Part shown: positions 46,460 to 58,483 of the stretch, piece after piece
Layout: every line of letters begins with the position of its first letter
Position numbering within the stretch: position 1 is the first letter of the stretch
Assembly: GCA_021613375.1 (NCBI GenBank)
Contig: CM038719.1
Coordinates: 34,200,747 to 34,264,746, forward strand
DNA: 64,000 nt
Reading direction: 5' to 3'
Source: Megaleporinus macrocephalus
Taxonomy: Eukaryota; Chordata; Actinopteri; Characiformes; Anostomidae
Notes under the pieces: model-generated
Databases searched by the model: none
Seen by the model: the letters and a program-made list of their open reading frames with translations, nothing else
What the model was told of the DNA's origin: nothing
Made by a program: the position numbers and the translations under genes

Positions 46460-46989
46460 AAAAATTCAGAATCCAGATTAATGCCCTGCCAGAACATTTC
46501 GAATCCCACTTATAGATTGTTCTTCTCATTCAGCTGTTGTCTAGGCATATCATGCTAATACTGCTATACTACAATCTCCTTCATAATGGGTGTTGTACTG
46601 TTGTTTATTTTCCTCTTGACCTAGATGTCTGTAGATGTGTTCCTTTCTTTTTTGTTGAATGACACTCTGTTGTTCACTTTATTATTCTAATATTTGTATT
46701 TTAACCAAGATATTAGTACATTTTTAAAACAATCTTCCCAAATAAACGACTTTGAATGGTTATTTTTGTAATAAATTCATAAACTTGCACCAACTAGTTT
46801 CACTGACGGGTTTAATGAGGAAGCACATTCAACTAGAGCTATGGTCACTATTTTACTTATTGTAAACTGTAAATTGAATCTCACACTGACTGTATGCAAG
46901 TTATAGAGCCAAAGTTATAATTAACAAAAATATTTTGTCTGTTCTTCTAAAATCTGATTCAAATAAACTTGAATCCCTTTACACAAAAT

Positions 46990-48832
46990 AAGGACTGGGG
47001 AATAGTGTTGGTATAGTAGACTGGGGAATAGGATTGGTATAGTACACTGGGGAATAGGATTGGTATAGTACACTGGGGAATAGGATTGGTATAGTAGACT
47101 GGGGAATAGGATTGGTATAGTACACTGGGAAATAGGATTGGTATAGTAGACTGGGGAATAGGATTGGTATAGTACACTGGGAAATAGGATTGGTATAGTA
47201 CACTGGGGAATAATGTTGGTATAGTACACTGGGGAATAGGATTGGTATAGTAGACTGGGGAATAGGATTGGTATAGTACACTGGGGAATAGGATTGGTAT
47301 AGTACACTGGGGAATAGTGTTGGTATAGTACACTGAGGAATAGTGTTGGCATAGTACACTGGGGAATAGGATTGGTATAGTACACTGGGGATAGGGTTGG
47401 TATAGTACACTGGGGAATAGGATTGGTATAGTACACTGGGAATAGTGTTGGTATAGTACACTGGGAATAGGATTGGTATAGTACACTGGGGAATAGTGTT
47501 GGTATAGTACACTGGGGAATAGGATTGGTATAGTACACTGAGGAATAGTGTTGGTATAGTACACTGGGGAATAGTGTTGGTACAGTACACTGGGAAATAA
47601 TATTGGTATAGTACACTGGGGAATAGGACTGGTATAGTACACTGGGGAATAGGATTGGTATAGTACACTGAGGAATAGTGTTGGTATAGTACACTGGGGA
47701 ATAGTGTTGGTATAGTACACTGGGGAATAGGATTGGTATAGTACATTGAGGAATAGTGTTGGTATAGTACACTGGGGAATAGGATTGGTATAGTACACTG
47801 GGGAATAGGATTGGTATAGTACACTGGGGAATAGTGTTGTTACACTAAACTGAGAAATAATGTTGGTATAGTATACTGAGGAATAGTGTTGGTATAGTAC
47901 ACTGGGGAATAGTGTTGGTATAGTACACTGGGGAATAGGATTGGTATAGTACACTGGGGAATAGGATTAGTATAGTACACTGAGGAATAGTGTTGGTATA
48001 GTACACTGGGGAATAGGATTGGTATAGTACATTGAGGAATAGTGTTGGTATAGTACACTGGGGAATAGTGTTGGTATAGTACACTGGGGAATAGGATTGG
48101 TATAGTACACTGGGGAATAGGATTGGTATAGTACACTGGGGAATAATGTTGGTATAGTACACTGGGTAATAGGATTGGTATAGTACACTGGGGAATAGGA
48201 TTGGTATAGTACATTGAGGAATAGTGTTGGTATAGTACACTGGGGAATAGGATTGGTATAGTACACTGGGGAATAGGATTGGTATACTACACTGGGGAAT
48301 AGTGTTGGTATAGTACACTGGGTAATAGGATTGGTATAGTACACTGGGGAATAGGATTGGTATAGTACATTGAGGAATAGTTTTGGTATAGTACACTGGG
48401 GAATAGTGTTGGTATAGTACACTGGGGAATAGGATTGGTATAGTACACTGGGGAATAGGATTGGTATAGTACACTGAGGAATAGTGTTGGTATAGTACAC
48501 TGGGGAATAGTGTTGGTATAGTACACTGGGGAATAGTGTTGGTATAGTACACTGGGTAATAGGATTGGTATAGTACACTGGGGAATAGGATTGGTATAGT
48601 ACATTGAGGAATAGTTTTGGTATAGTACACTGGGGAATAGTGTTGGTATAGTACACTGGGGAATAGGATTGGTATAGTACACTGGGGAATAGGATTGGTA
48701 TAGTACACTGAGGAATAGTGTTGGTATAGTACACTGGGGAATAGTGTTGGTATAGTACACTGGGGAATAGTGTTGGTATAGTACACTGGGGAATAGTGTT
48801 GGTATAGTACACTGGGGAATAGGATGTAGTAA
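46990..48832. repeat. 26-bp minisatellite, about 70 copies
   Basis: Unit GGTATAGTACACTGGGGAAT + AGGATT or AGTGTT. Blocks of nine units recur: GGGTAATAGG landmarks at 48320 and 48554 are 234 bp apart, and one at 48164 is 156 bp (six units) before the first. Because 26 is not a multiple of 3 and no unit makes a minus-strand stop, all three minus frames stay open for hundreds of codons with a 26-residue period. Those frames are repeat artefacts, not genes. Lies 0.6 kb after gene 2. Confidence 0.97.
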
Positions 48833-48839
48833 AGCAAAG

Positions 48840-49642
48840 TGATATACATTGCTGTTACTGTGGTTAGTTCTATTTACTCTTTTACAGCGTAGGTCAATTT
48901 GACTGACATGCAAACCAAATTCCAACCTTGTTCTGTTGTACATGTAAGGGCAAACAAATGTTGTGGCACAAAGATAAAAAAAGAACACACTGCACAGTGA
49001 TGTACAGTGGACGATGATCACCCAAGCAAGCTCAGTTGTCTGTTGCTGTGGTATGATTATATTAAATGCTGAATTGAAGTCTATGAACAGCATTTCCACA
49101 TAACTTTCCTCTCTGTCTGGTGGGTCAGTGACAGTGTTAGACTGTTGGGACAATGCACATACTGAAATCTATCCAATGTGGAGACAACTCTTCATGACAG
49201 GTCTTAAGGCAGTATAATGGTAATAACGGTAGGACGCAGTAAATTTTTTCGGCACAGGGATGACAGTAGTTGTTTAGAAGCACTCTGAGACAAGAACAAG
49301 ATCTTGTTTGTTCTGCCCATCGCCGGAGGTATGTTGTCCTGGGTATTAAAATGTGTGATATCTGTAGAAAGTGTGTTAGATTAATTTTATAAGTTATTTA
49401 GTCCCATGTATTATAAATATGATATAAAGCACTACTGTAATGGACACATTTTTTGTTTTGGTATCTGAAGTCAGAGCTTTTTTCCCCACAGACAGCGTGA
49501 GTTGAACTGATACAGGCGAATCAGAGAATAGATGAGGAGCTGTATGCACCATGCGGCAAAATATAGTGAAATGAGAGATTAAAATAAAAAAGAACAGAGA
49601 GCCAAACATAGCACAAAGCACAAATTCAACACACTAATTAAA
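48840..49642. other. Non-coding stretch with a possible LINE scrap
   Basis: On the minus strand at 49060-49110 the peptide MLFIDFNSAFNIIIP resembles the RT palm motif FxDFSxAFNTI of non-LTR retrotransposons. Only about 20 residues, so a weak call. Nothing else recognised. Confidence 0.35.
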
Positions 49643-49645
49643 CAT

Positions 49646-49870
49646 CCGGCAGCACGGTGGTGTAGTGGTTAGCACTGTCGCCTCACAGCAAGACGATCCG
49701 GCTCGTGCTGTGTGGAGTGTGTATGTTCTCCCCGTGCTTGAGTGGGTTTCCTCCAGCTACTCTGGTTTCCCCCCACAGTCCAAACACATGCATGTTCAGT
49801 TGATCGGTCACAATTGCCCGTAGGTGTGAGTGTGTGAGTGAGTGTGTCCATGGTGTACCCCGCCTCTCGA
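49646..49870 (+). repeat. SINE-like repeat, best-preserved head
   Basis: CGGCAGCACGGTGGTGTAGT, GGTTAGCACTGTCGCCTCAC, then CAAACACATGCATGTTCAG. Same family as 13343 and 56935. Confidence 0.7.
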
Positions 49871-50815
49871 TGACACTGTGATGACTCGCTCCCCTTTTCC
49901 GATGACCCTTTGGACTCCGATTGCCATGATCCTCTCGGCCAACACGTCAACGCCACATGTTCGCCTTCAACCACACAAGGACTTTGTGTGCAATCACTTG
50001 ATACACTTTAACGATGAGCCATTTCTTCTGTGGAATCAGGTAACATTAGATATGGTTTTAAGCCAGTTCTTCACTGCTTACTTCCTCGGTGCTTCACTTC
50101 ATGCCTTCAGATTTTCCCTGAAAATGTTGAAAACATGATGTGAGACTTCACTTGAATTCCGCAACTTACATAACCCAGCGCAGTGCTCTGTAAGCTGTAC
50201 TGAAATTCAAATTTCTCTATATTTAAAAGACTTTAGCTCCATACATGATTAGGTGGAATCTGATTTAGAAAAGGCATATTGACATATTATGGATACATAA
50301 CTGATACAGCTGTTCAAAACATCAAAGAGTTTGAGAAAGAACCACACAGAGGAACAAGACTAAAGAAAAAAAAAAATTTTAAAAGGCATAAAGTGAGCTT
50401 AAGCACTACAAAAAAATTATGCCCTTTTTTACTCAATAATAATAAAGTTTAATCAAAACTCAATGAATTATTTACTGTAATTCATTTAGAATCATTACAA
50501 TAGCCAATCTAAGTAAATGTTAGTTAAAAGGCTGCTAGTATCCTTGTCTTTGAACAAGACAAGTTGTCTTTGACAACCCCCCACCCCCCACCCCACCGAT
50601 GCAATATGATTCATCCCGTTTGAATCAGGAAGAGAGGGTCAATGTTTGTATGAAGGTCTCTGTCTGTATGGCAGAGCTGCTGGCCACCAACCCATCAACT
50701 GCAGGGCTCACCCGCATAAGTCACAGGCGCTGACCCCTGGATAGGGTGTGAAGGCTAAAGTGGTGAGTGTTCTCACTCAGGGTTGGTTACAAAATAAATA
50801 TTTCTGTCTTATAGA

Positions 50816-51300
50816 GTGTACTGTCACCATCTGTCCTCTGTATCTCTAGCACTGATTGACTCCGGAGCCGAGGAGAATTCCATCCATCGGGATATCGTCC
50901 AGGAGATAAACATTCCCATTTCAAAAGCCCTTGAGGATCACAATGGTGGATGGAGAGCCTGCTGGACAGAAGACGGTTACACAGATTCCATCTGGTTGGA
51001 TTCTAGTAGCATCCAATCCAAATTTATTAGAATATTTATTTTGGACAATTCTGAGACTTCGGTCATCCTAGGACTACATTGGCTAAGAAAACATAACCCA
51101 TAGATCTCCTGGGCTGATCAGGAGATCACAGCATGGTCTAGTCTGTTGAGAATCCAATCAGAGAGGATTCTAGTGGCATATCAGAAGAGTATTGTGAGCT
51201 GTTAGAAGTGTTTCTGTCTTTCTGTGGCCTGTCCGTTTTCCAATCATTCATTAATGACATTTTGAGAGATATGATTGGTACCTTTGTAATCACCTACCAG
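50816..51300 (+). pseudogene. Ty3/gypsy fragment: protease, then RT after deletion
   Basis: Protease-like LIDSGAEENSI (catalytic DSG) at about 50850 and the domain's closing VILGLHWLRKHNP at about 51080. Soon after, RT sequence FQSFINDILRDMIGTFVIT (about 51239-51294), so the region between protease and RT fingers is deleted. The RT stops where the hAT-like repeat begins at 51305. A different insertion from the one at 35-37 kb. Confidence 0.75.
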
Positions 51301-51304
51301 AGGT

Positions 51305-51545
51305 CACTAATAGGCGGGCCGTGGTCCGGCTTCGGACCCAAACGTTGTCCGGTGCGGACTCAAACTGATAAACTATTGAGAAGGATTTAATGTTGACAGT
51401 GTTTATTTTGAGCGGCCGAAAACTCAATGGCGAAAAACGACTTTTCAACCAGGAATGGACGGAGGTATGTTTATACTTTCCACAGGCAGCTCCAAACCAA
51501 CATGTCTCATATGTTCGGAGACCGTGGCACTAATTAAAAGCGGCC
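51305..51545 (+). mobile_element. hAT-like repeat with BED-finger scrap
   Basis: Starts CACTAATAGGCGGGCCGTGG and contains a frame with SSKPTCLICSETVALIK, the CxxC half of a BED-type zinc finger as found in hAT/ZBED transposases. Its His half is missing. Parallel to 795-1216 (minus). It interrupts a gypsy RT. Confidence 0.6.
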
Positions 51546-51552
51546 ACGTATC

Positions 51553-51660
51553 TCTTATCCATCCATCCATCCATTATCTTCTGCATTATCCCACTAGTCG
51601 GGGTCATGGGGGGCTGGAGCCAGTCCCAGCATCATCAGGCGAAGACAAGAATAGCAGAAA
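51553..51660 (-). repeat. 3' end of a SINE-like repeat
   Basis: ATCC tetranucleotide run then TCTTCTGCATTATCCCACTA and GGGGGCTGGAGCCAGTCCC, the reverse complement of the tail of the copy at 56935-57240. Sits directly after the hAT-like repeat. Confidence 0.6.
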
Positions 51661-52091
51661 GGTGGATGACCAGAGGTTTCTAGATGATGAGAGAGTCCAC
51701 TGTGATGCTGTGGCTCTTGATTAGACTTGACGGGGGAAGTACAGAAGGTTGACCCGACTTGGCTGACTTGAGTCCAGCTGATCCTGGCTTGAACAAAGAG
51801 GACACAGGAGGCCTGGTGCGTACACAAGTGTATACGTTTAATACCGTGCACTGAGGGAAGAGCGAGGGGGATATTTAAATGGAGAGTGCCATTAAAAAAT
51901 TATCATTAATTATCATTATTCTAAGATTATCATTTAAAAACCATTGAAGCTTTCAAATAAGAAAACTATTTGTTATGTAAATTGAAGAAGTATTAAAGAT
52001 GTGGCACTATTTTTAGGCCACTTTCCAATTTTAACAAATGTTTAAAATTGATTGATGTTTTGGCCTTTTCTTCTTCTTCTTCTTCCTTCAG

Positions 52092-52108
52092 TTGAAGCTT
52101 ATGATCAG
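52092..52108 (+). CDS. Candidate first coding exon of ApoL-like gene 3
   Basis: Strong acceptor tract (TTCTTCTTCTTCCTTCAG), then TTGAAGCTT ATG ATC AG and donor GTGAGTCTG. Phase 2, so it would join 59096 as M-I-R-Q-Q-L-Q. It needs a 7-kb intron. A second short splice-bounded segment (55449-55474, CCAG|AATACATC...CCAG|GTGAGTAAG) has no ATG and could only be an alternative noncoding exon. Both unproven. Confidence 0.25.
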
Positions 52109-52109
52109 G

Positions 52110-54139
52110 TGAGTCTGATTTGCTCATCAAAGGCTTTTGACCTTGAACTTGTAGATTACAGCTCAAGTAAAGCGGGAGATATCAAACACTAAGTGAAACT
52201 ATTTCTAAAAGTATTTTTGATTCTGTTTTTTTACTTATATTGATGAGAAAAGAATAAAAATACCAAAACACACTATATTTGTCCTGGCTATTGCATTTTC
52301 TTTCTGTTTAAGAAGGGTTTGGAAAGGAGAGGACTTTAGAGCTAGCTGATTTGCTGAGTCTCATTCACACAAATAGGTAGAACAGGATACATGAAACAGG
52401 ATTGTTTGGCAATAAGTTTGCATAAGCATGGCTGTGGTCCTAGAAAACAAATGAAAATGGAACTACACCCAATCTGTCAAGACAAGTTTGAATGAACAGA
52501 CCTTGTGATCTGTTGATATCAAGCCTGTGTAAACATCTTTACCTATTAAGTGAGAACAAGCAGCTTAGGACACTGCAGCCACCTAACAGCTTTCAGATTA
52601 TAAGTGTCCTGTTATGTTGTCTTGGGGTGGTGGAGCATGTGCCCCTTTAATGACTAACAATTTAATGCAAGAGTAGTGCTAGAATCATGTTGATCAAATG
52701 TTAACAAAGCATTGCTGGCCAGAAAACACCAGATCTCCAAAACTTTCTAGGAGGGGACAAAAACATGCTTTACTATTAGTGTAAAATCATTGGAACCAGA
52801 TTTTATAAGCTCATTTGGAGCATTTAATCAATGCAGGCACACGGAATCAGGAGGTAAAAAACTTTTAGTCTTTAATAGGGCAAAACCATAATATGAGTCT
52901 AAACCAACAGATCAAAATACCAGAAGGGAATATTAAAAGATGAAAATGGAGAACAGGCAGAAAAGTCAAAACCAGGAAGTCGAATAGAAAAAAAAACAAG
53001 TGCAAAACAAGGTGACAAAGCAGTTTATATACAAACATCTGCCGGTGGCTTCTGGGAACCATAGTTCTCAGGCTGAGTGGACTCACCAGCGGAGGCGCAA
53101 GGTGTGACATAGGGTAGCCGCCATGCTAAGCCGGCTAATATAATAATGTCAAACACATAACTATAGTGGAATTTGAGTTTCTAACTTGTGATTATTAAAA
53201 GTCAGAAAACATTTTCTTTTTTACAAAGTCAAGAAATACAGCTTAAAAGACTGTTTAGCTTTGCCCTCTGTTCGGAAACTGTTGTAGGTGTTATGCGTGT
53301 GACGTAGGTGGTGGACAACGACGCTAGAAGATGCACTTACGATACTGCACAATGACAAAAAGGTGTTGTTGTTGTTTTTGACTGCAAGAATTGGATGTAC
53401 AGTGGACCCCCGAGCAGAAACGACCAAAAGACCCCAAAATATCCAGAAAGTGGACTAAATTTACAACTTTAAACGGGCACACTTTCATGCCTGAAGATTA
53501 TCACAACTATAGCATGTAGGCTTACATGACGACTGGATCTGTTCCAACAATATGGGCGTGTAAGGAAACCAGCGAAAGGGCTTCAAGAGCCTCCGTGTAT
53601 GTGGAGGTAAACCAGGTAAGCGCAGTAACTTCCTGTTTTAACTGAGGTTAGCTAACATTAGCTTCACTTGCTAAGTTCAGTGGCTCAAGTTATGCTAAGC
53701 TAGCGTAGTTGAATTATGAAGATTTTTGGAGTCGTATGAGCGCGAGTTCCACTTTGATCAGGGCATGTTTAAATGCCATTTCTTTGACAGAGCACTTTTA
53801 AGCCATGCCCTATTTTCTTAACCTATAGAGATATTGAACCATGGAGTAAGGTGGTATTTACTGAATCGTCCAATCAGTATTAATTTGAAATGTTTATTAG
53901 CATAATGTATTAATAGCTTTGGCATTGCTGGCTGTGTAGTCACTCCATTAACTATATGAAGTAAATTAGCTGATGAAGCTCAAGCACTGACATACCAATC
54001 CTCAAGCACTGTTGTTCCTGCTTCAAATACAAATCCTGTATTTACAAAAGAGGGAACGATAAAACAAGCGGATTCCAAAATCTAAACTGTTACCTGACCA
54101 TCAAATGAGTTTAGTTTACTAGTTTAGTTTAGTTTAGTA
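52110..54139. other. Non-coding stretch, nothing recognised
   Basis: AT-rich. Minus-strand frames 52865-53110 and 53221-53427 have no homology I can name. Confidence 0.3.
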
Positions 54140-54745
54140 GTTTACTGTAATTGACTGACCATGTTGGAGAAGTTTACTGTGATTAACTGACAGTGTAGGA
54201 GGAGTTTACTGTGGTTAACTGACAGTGTAGGAGGAGTTTACTGTGGTTAACTGACAGTGTAGGAGGAGTTTACTGTGATTGACAGTGTAGAAGGAGTTTA
54301 CTGTGATTGACTGACTGACAGTGTAGGAGGAGTTTACTAGTATTGACTGACAGTGAAGGAGGAGTTTACTGTGATTGACTGACAGTGTGGGAGGAGTTTA
54401 CTGTGATTGACTGACAGTGTGAGAGGAGTTTACTGTGATTGACTGACTGACAGTGTAGGAGGAGTTTACTGTGATTGACTGACTGACAGTGTAGGAGGAG
54501 TTTACTGTGATTGACTGACAGTGTAGGTGGAGTTTATTGTGATTGACAGTGTAGGAGGAGTTTATTGTGATTGACTGACAGTGTAGGAGGAGTTTACTGT
54601 GATTGACTGACCGACAGTGTAGGAGGAGTTTACTGTGATTGATTGACAGTGTAGGAGGAGTTTACTGTGATTGACTGACAGTGTAGGAGGAGTTTACTGT
54701 GATTAATTGACAGTGTAGGAGGGGTTTACTGTGATTGGTCCTTCT
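54140..54745. repeat. 32-bp minisatellite, about 18 copies
   Basis: Unit GTTTACTGTGATTGACTGAC + AGTGTAGGAGGA. Length variants of 28 and 36 bp arise by loss or gain of GACT. Preceded by a short AGTTTAGTTT run. Confidence 0.95.
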
Positions 54746-54749
54746 CCTA

Positions 54750-56164
54750 TGATGAGTTTGGCTGTTGATCTATAATAGGGCTGTGTATATGAAGGTTCTC
54801 TGTGCTGTTTCTAATCCTGATGGTTTGTTAACTATGAGTTAAAGCCTGTTAGCTCTCTGCCAAACTGGTTGTTGAATAAACTTGATTATTAGCTCATGTT
54901 TACTTTGCTTTTGGAGCTATGCCTTTAAGCACAGCCAGCTCCATTAATATTCCTTAATTCATTAATTCATGACAGCTCTACTCAGTATTTTGGCACTATT
55001 GCATTAAGTTAAAGCAAGATGGAGACCATAGGAAGCCACAGTAGATCATATATGGCCTATATATATATAGAGAGAGAAAAGCAACCCATCATTTAGATAA
55101 ACAGACCCTCAGTGCTCAAATCTAAATTCACACGTACTGATTCACCCAGCCACATACTGTTAGAAGTGCAGACCAAGCAGGCTTTTCAGGCATTACAGCT
55201 TCTATGGTTTGAGGCTGTAGGAGTATTTGAGTAGGGGCAGATCCAAAATGGTTAGTAGGTGTTACAGGCATTGTACTTGTTCATAATTCTTTTTGTAGAC
55301 ATAGATATCAAATGGAACCACATTATATGATAATTATATTGTAGTATATGTAGTAATATACAGCAATAACATTGTATATATTTATATGTTTTCCTGCAAA
55401 GAAGGTAACAGCACTGCTTGCTTTCTTCTTCAATCTTTTCAAATCCAGAATACATCGGGACATCAGCTTACCAGGTGAGTAAGTCAGTAGATTTATAGCA
55501 GTAGATTGATAGTTCATAGTTGATAGCTTTTAACCACCATCATTAATGTCCATAAACTGCATAAGTAACACTTTTCTGATACAAAATATAGAAAAGCCTT
55601 ACTGCTTTAGAAATCTTTGTTTTGATTAATAGGAACAGGGCATTAGAAGAATGGAAATAGAAACATTAATGAAGGCTAATTGAACCAGCCTTCATCCATC
55701 ATAAAGACTACTTTGTCTTAGATGTCAATATGATACAACACCCTCATCAAAACATGTGATATTACACTGTGTCAAGGCACGTTTTCATGTTGACCTAGTA
55801 GCTTACTGTACATCAAAGTTGGCAAGTGCAGCCTTTATAAGAAATGACACGTATCGGAATAAGCCTTTTTAACTGTATGTTGTCTTGGAGGGCTTATGTA
55901 GGTGTTATGCAGCTTCATGAACATTACAATACAATGCTCCTGTAATAAAGCTTCCACATGTTATGACATCATAGACAGACTAATGAAAATAACTGGGATA
56001 AAACGTTGGATGAAGTACTTTTTGCATCAGTGTTCTTTGACTGATGTTTTGTTATCTTATATGATGCTTTAAAGATACATGCTTACTTATCGTCGCTGTC
56101 CAATCTCCAAAATTGCAACTTTACAAGAGTGAATAAAAACCTACTTTACTTTCAACGGACGTCA
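54750..56164. other. Non-coding stretch, nothing recognised
   Basis: No coding exon. The short splice-bounded segment 55449-55474 is discussed with the gene 3 first-exon candidate. Confidence 0.3.
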
Positions 56165-56345
56165 ATGGAACCAGAATTTTTTCCAAGCTGTTTTGGAACA
56201 CTTGTATTGGTGCATTCGTCATGAAACTGTCACACGATGTAAACGACCATTGGCGTGTTAAAATGATGTAGAAAACTCAAAATCGACAAAAATGGAGATA
56301 CATCTTTTTATTGGACAGCGATGATCTATTCAGCTTAAAACCATA
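56165..56345 (+). repeat. Diverged dispersed repeat shared with 31.6 kb
   Basis: TTTCCAAGCTGTTTTGGAAC, GCATTCGTCATGAAACTG, AAAATGGAGATACATC and TTTTATTGGACAGCGATGA. It aligns by eye with 31555-31730 and weakly with 41163-41290. Confidence 0.45.
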
Positions 56346-56444
56346 ATGAGTGTACCATGTAAGATGAACAGATTGTCACTATTAGAATGGCAATTTTTGT
56401 AAATATTTTACTTAAACCGTGCTGCATAAAATATTGATAACAAC

Positions 56445-56590
56445 TGTTGTAACTTCGTTTTTCGCCGTCAGAATGAAGAGGGAGACCAGACAGAGTTTCA
56501 AGTTTGTTTAATTGCAATTGCGATACCCTCTTAGCTCTGATCAGGAGCTGGTCAAAATCTGGTCTGAATCTGGTCTGAAGCTGGTCTTTT
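56445..56590. repeat. LTR-like repeat, copy shared with 37.1 kb
   Basis: TGTTGTAACTTCG start and TTGTTTAATTGCAATTGCGA core, near-identical to 37097-37246. It continues right into GC-rich sequence (to about 56800) with a TTTAAA-like box read on the minus strand, as expected if this is a minus-oriented solo LTR. No exact target duplication found. Confidence 0.5.
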
Positions 56591-56934
56591 GAGGGCCCTG
56601 CCTTCCACTGCCCTCAGGTCACATGGCCATGTCGTAAACTCCTTGCGGTTCCGGGCCGTCTCGGGCCTTGCCTGGGTGGAGGGGGTCATGAGCCCTGGGG
56701 TGTCACAGGGTCGGGCTCTCGAGCTTTAAATTGCCCGTCATAAAGGACTCCTCTGCTGGCCGGGGACAATCACCCCCAGGATGCTCCCGCAGTCTTCTGG
56801 CCATCTGTTTTCAACAAATGCCACAGTGCGGTCCTCCCAGAATACAATCCAAATAAATTAATACAAGCTTAAAGTTATATAAAGAAAGAAATCTAACACA
56901 ACATCATAAACATGTCATGGCAGATGTCACATGG

Positions 56935-57240
56935 AGGTATAGTGGTTAGCACTGTCGCCTTACAGGAAGATGATCCAGGTTGGATTCCCGGTCTGGGCCG
57001 TTCTGTATGAAGTGTGCATGTTCTCCCCGTGCTTGAGTGGGTTTCCTCTGGGTACTCAGGTTTTCTTCCACAGTCCAAACACATGCATGTTAGGTAGATC
57101 GGTCTCTCTAAATTGCCCATAGGTGTGAATTGGCCATGCAATAGACTGGCGACCTGTCCATGGTGTACTCTGCCTTTACCTGATGATGCTGGGATTGGCT
57201 CCAGCCCCCCCAACTAGCGGGATAAAGCGGAAGATGATGG
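56935..57240 (+). repeat. SINE-like repeat, near full length
   Basis: GGTTAGCACTGTCGCC head (A-box region), GGTTGGATTCCCGGTC (B-box region), CACAGTCCAAACACATGC body, tail GATGCTGGGATTGGCTCCAG. The fullest copy of the family in the window. Confidence 0.7.
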
Positions 57241-57329
57241 CTGGATAGTTGTAACCCATTGTTTCCAACCTCACGTTATCCTTTAGGCTTAAAAGAATGT
57301 TTTTGTTACTGTCCCTCCAAGACAGATAA

Positions 57330-57790
57330 GACTTGAGACTTGCCTGTAATGACTTAGGGCTTAAACTGAGACTTGCCTGTACTGACTTAGGGCTCGAACT
57401 GAGATTTGCCTGTACTGACTTAGGGCTCAAACTGAGATTTGCCTGTACTGACTTAGGGCTCCAACTGAGATTTGCCTGTACTGACTTAGGGCTCAAACTG
57501 AGATTTGCCTATACTGACTTAGGGCTCAAACTGAGATTTGCCTGTACTGACTTAGGGCTCGAACTGAGATTTGCCTGTACTGACTTAGGGCTCAAACTGA
57601 GATTTGCCTGTACTGACTTAGGGCTCGAACTGAGATTTGCCTGTACTGACTTAGGGCTTAAACTGAGACTTGCCTGTACTGACTTAGGGCTCGAACTGAG
57701 ATTTGCCTGTACTGACTTAGGGCTCAAACAAAGACTTGCCTGTACTGACTTAGGGCTCAAACTGAGACTTGTATGTATTGAATCAGGAGT
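57330..57790. repeat. 33-bp minisatellite, about 14 copies
   Basis: Unit GAGATTTGCCTGTACTGACT + TAGGGCTCAAACT. As 33 is a multiple of 3, both strands show 11-residue periodic frames (LRFACTDLGLK on plus; SPKSVQANLSL on minus). The last three units decay. Repeat artefact rather than a gene. Confidence 0.95.
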
Positions 57791-58483
57791 CAACTTGAGA
57801 CTTGCCTTTACTGGCTCAGGAATAAATTTTTTAGACTGTACTGACTGTACTAACTCTGGACACAACTTGAGACCTACGTGTACTGACTTGGGACTCGAGT
57901 TGAGGCTTGTCTGTCATGTCTAATGTCTCAACTTATTGAATGTCTTTGCTTTCAGATAAAGTCATTGTTGATTAAGGTTTCACAATCATAACACAGTTCC
58001 ATGTAAACATCTGTAATCTGAGGGAGCTTCTTCCCCTTTCCATATTTAAACAGGCTCAAGATAAAGCTCTGACCATGAGCGGAACTATGATGAACTTGTC
58101 TGAATGTCCCACAGCTGTGACTCAAAAGGGGATCCACATTAGGTTGGTAGTTTAAGCTTAAAAATAAATGTAAGTGTATTTAAAAAAAATTATTAACCTC
58201 TTACTGTATATGCCCAGTGGCTGACTGTATAGAAATTGATTCAATGGATATGATTAAGTAAGTCTCTGTAAAAGATAAACTAAGACCCTCTTTCAGTGTA
58301 TAATGTGATTCTGTGTTGAGCTGCTAGTAAGCAATGAGGGGTGTAAGGTGCGATTAATATCTCTTCGTAAAGGTGGCCATGTCGAGATAAAGTTCTTCAT
58401 ATCAAACCATCCTGAATAACTGGGACACAATAAATAAATAAATAGCATTTACACACTTAAAAGTCTTTCTTTAAAAGATACAG

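Noticed and set aside
46990..48832. CRISPR-like array
   Set aside because: Units are directly abutting 26-mers without unique spacers, in vertebrate DNA; it is a minisatellite.
46921..49153. Very long minus-strand reading frames (up to 334 codons) rich in YYTNPIPQCTIP-type repeats
   Set aside because: They are the 26-bp minisatellite read in each of three phases; no start, splice or domain logic.
57333..57923. 196-codon plus-strand frame of LRFACTDLGLK repeats and its minus-strand mirrors
   Set aside because: Pure 33-bp minisatellite translation; both strands are open for the same trivial reason.
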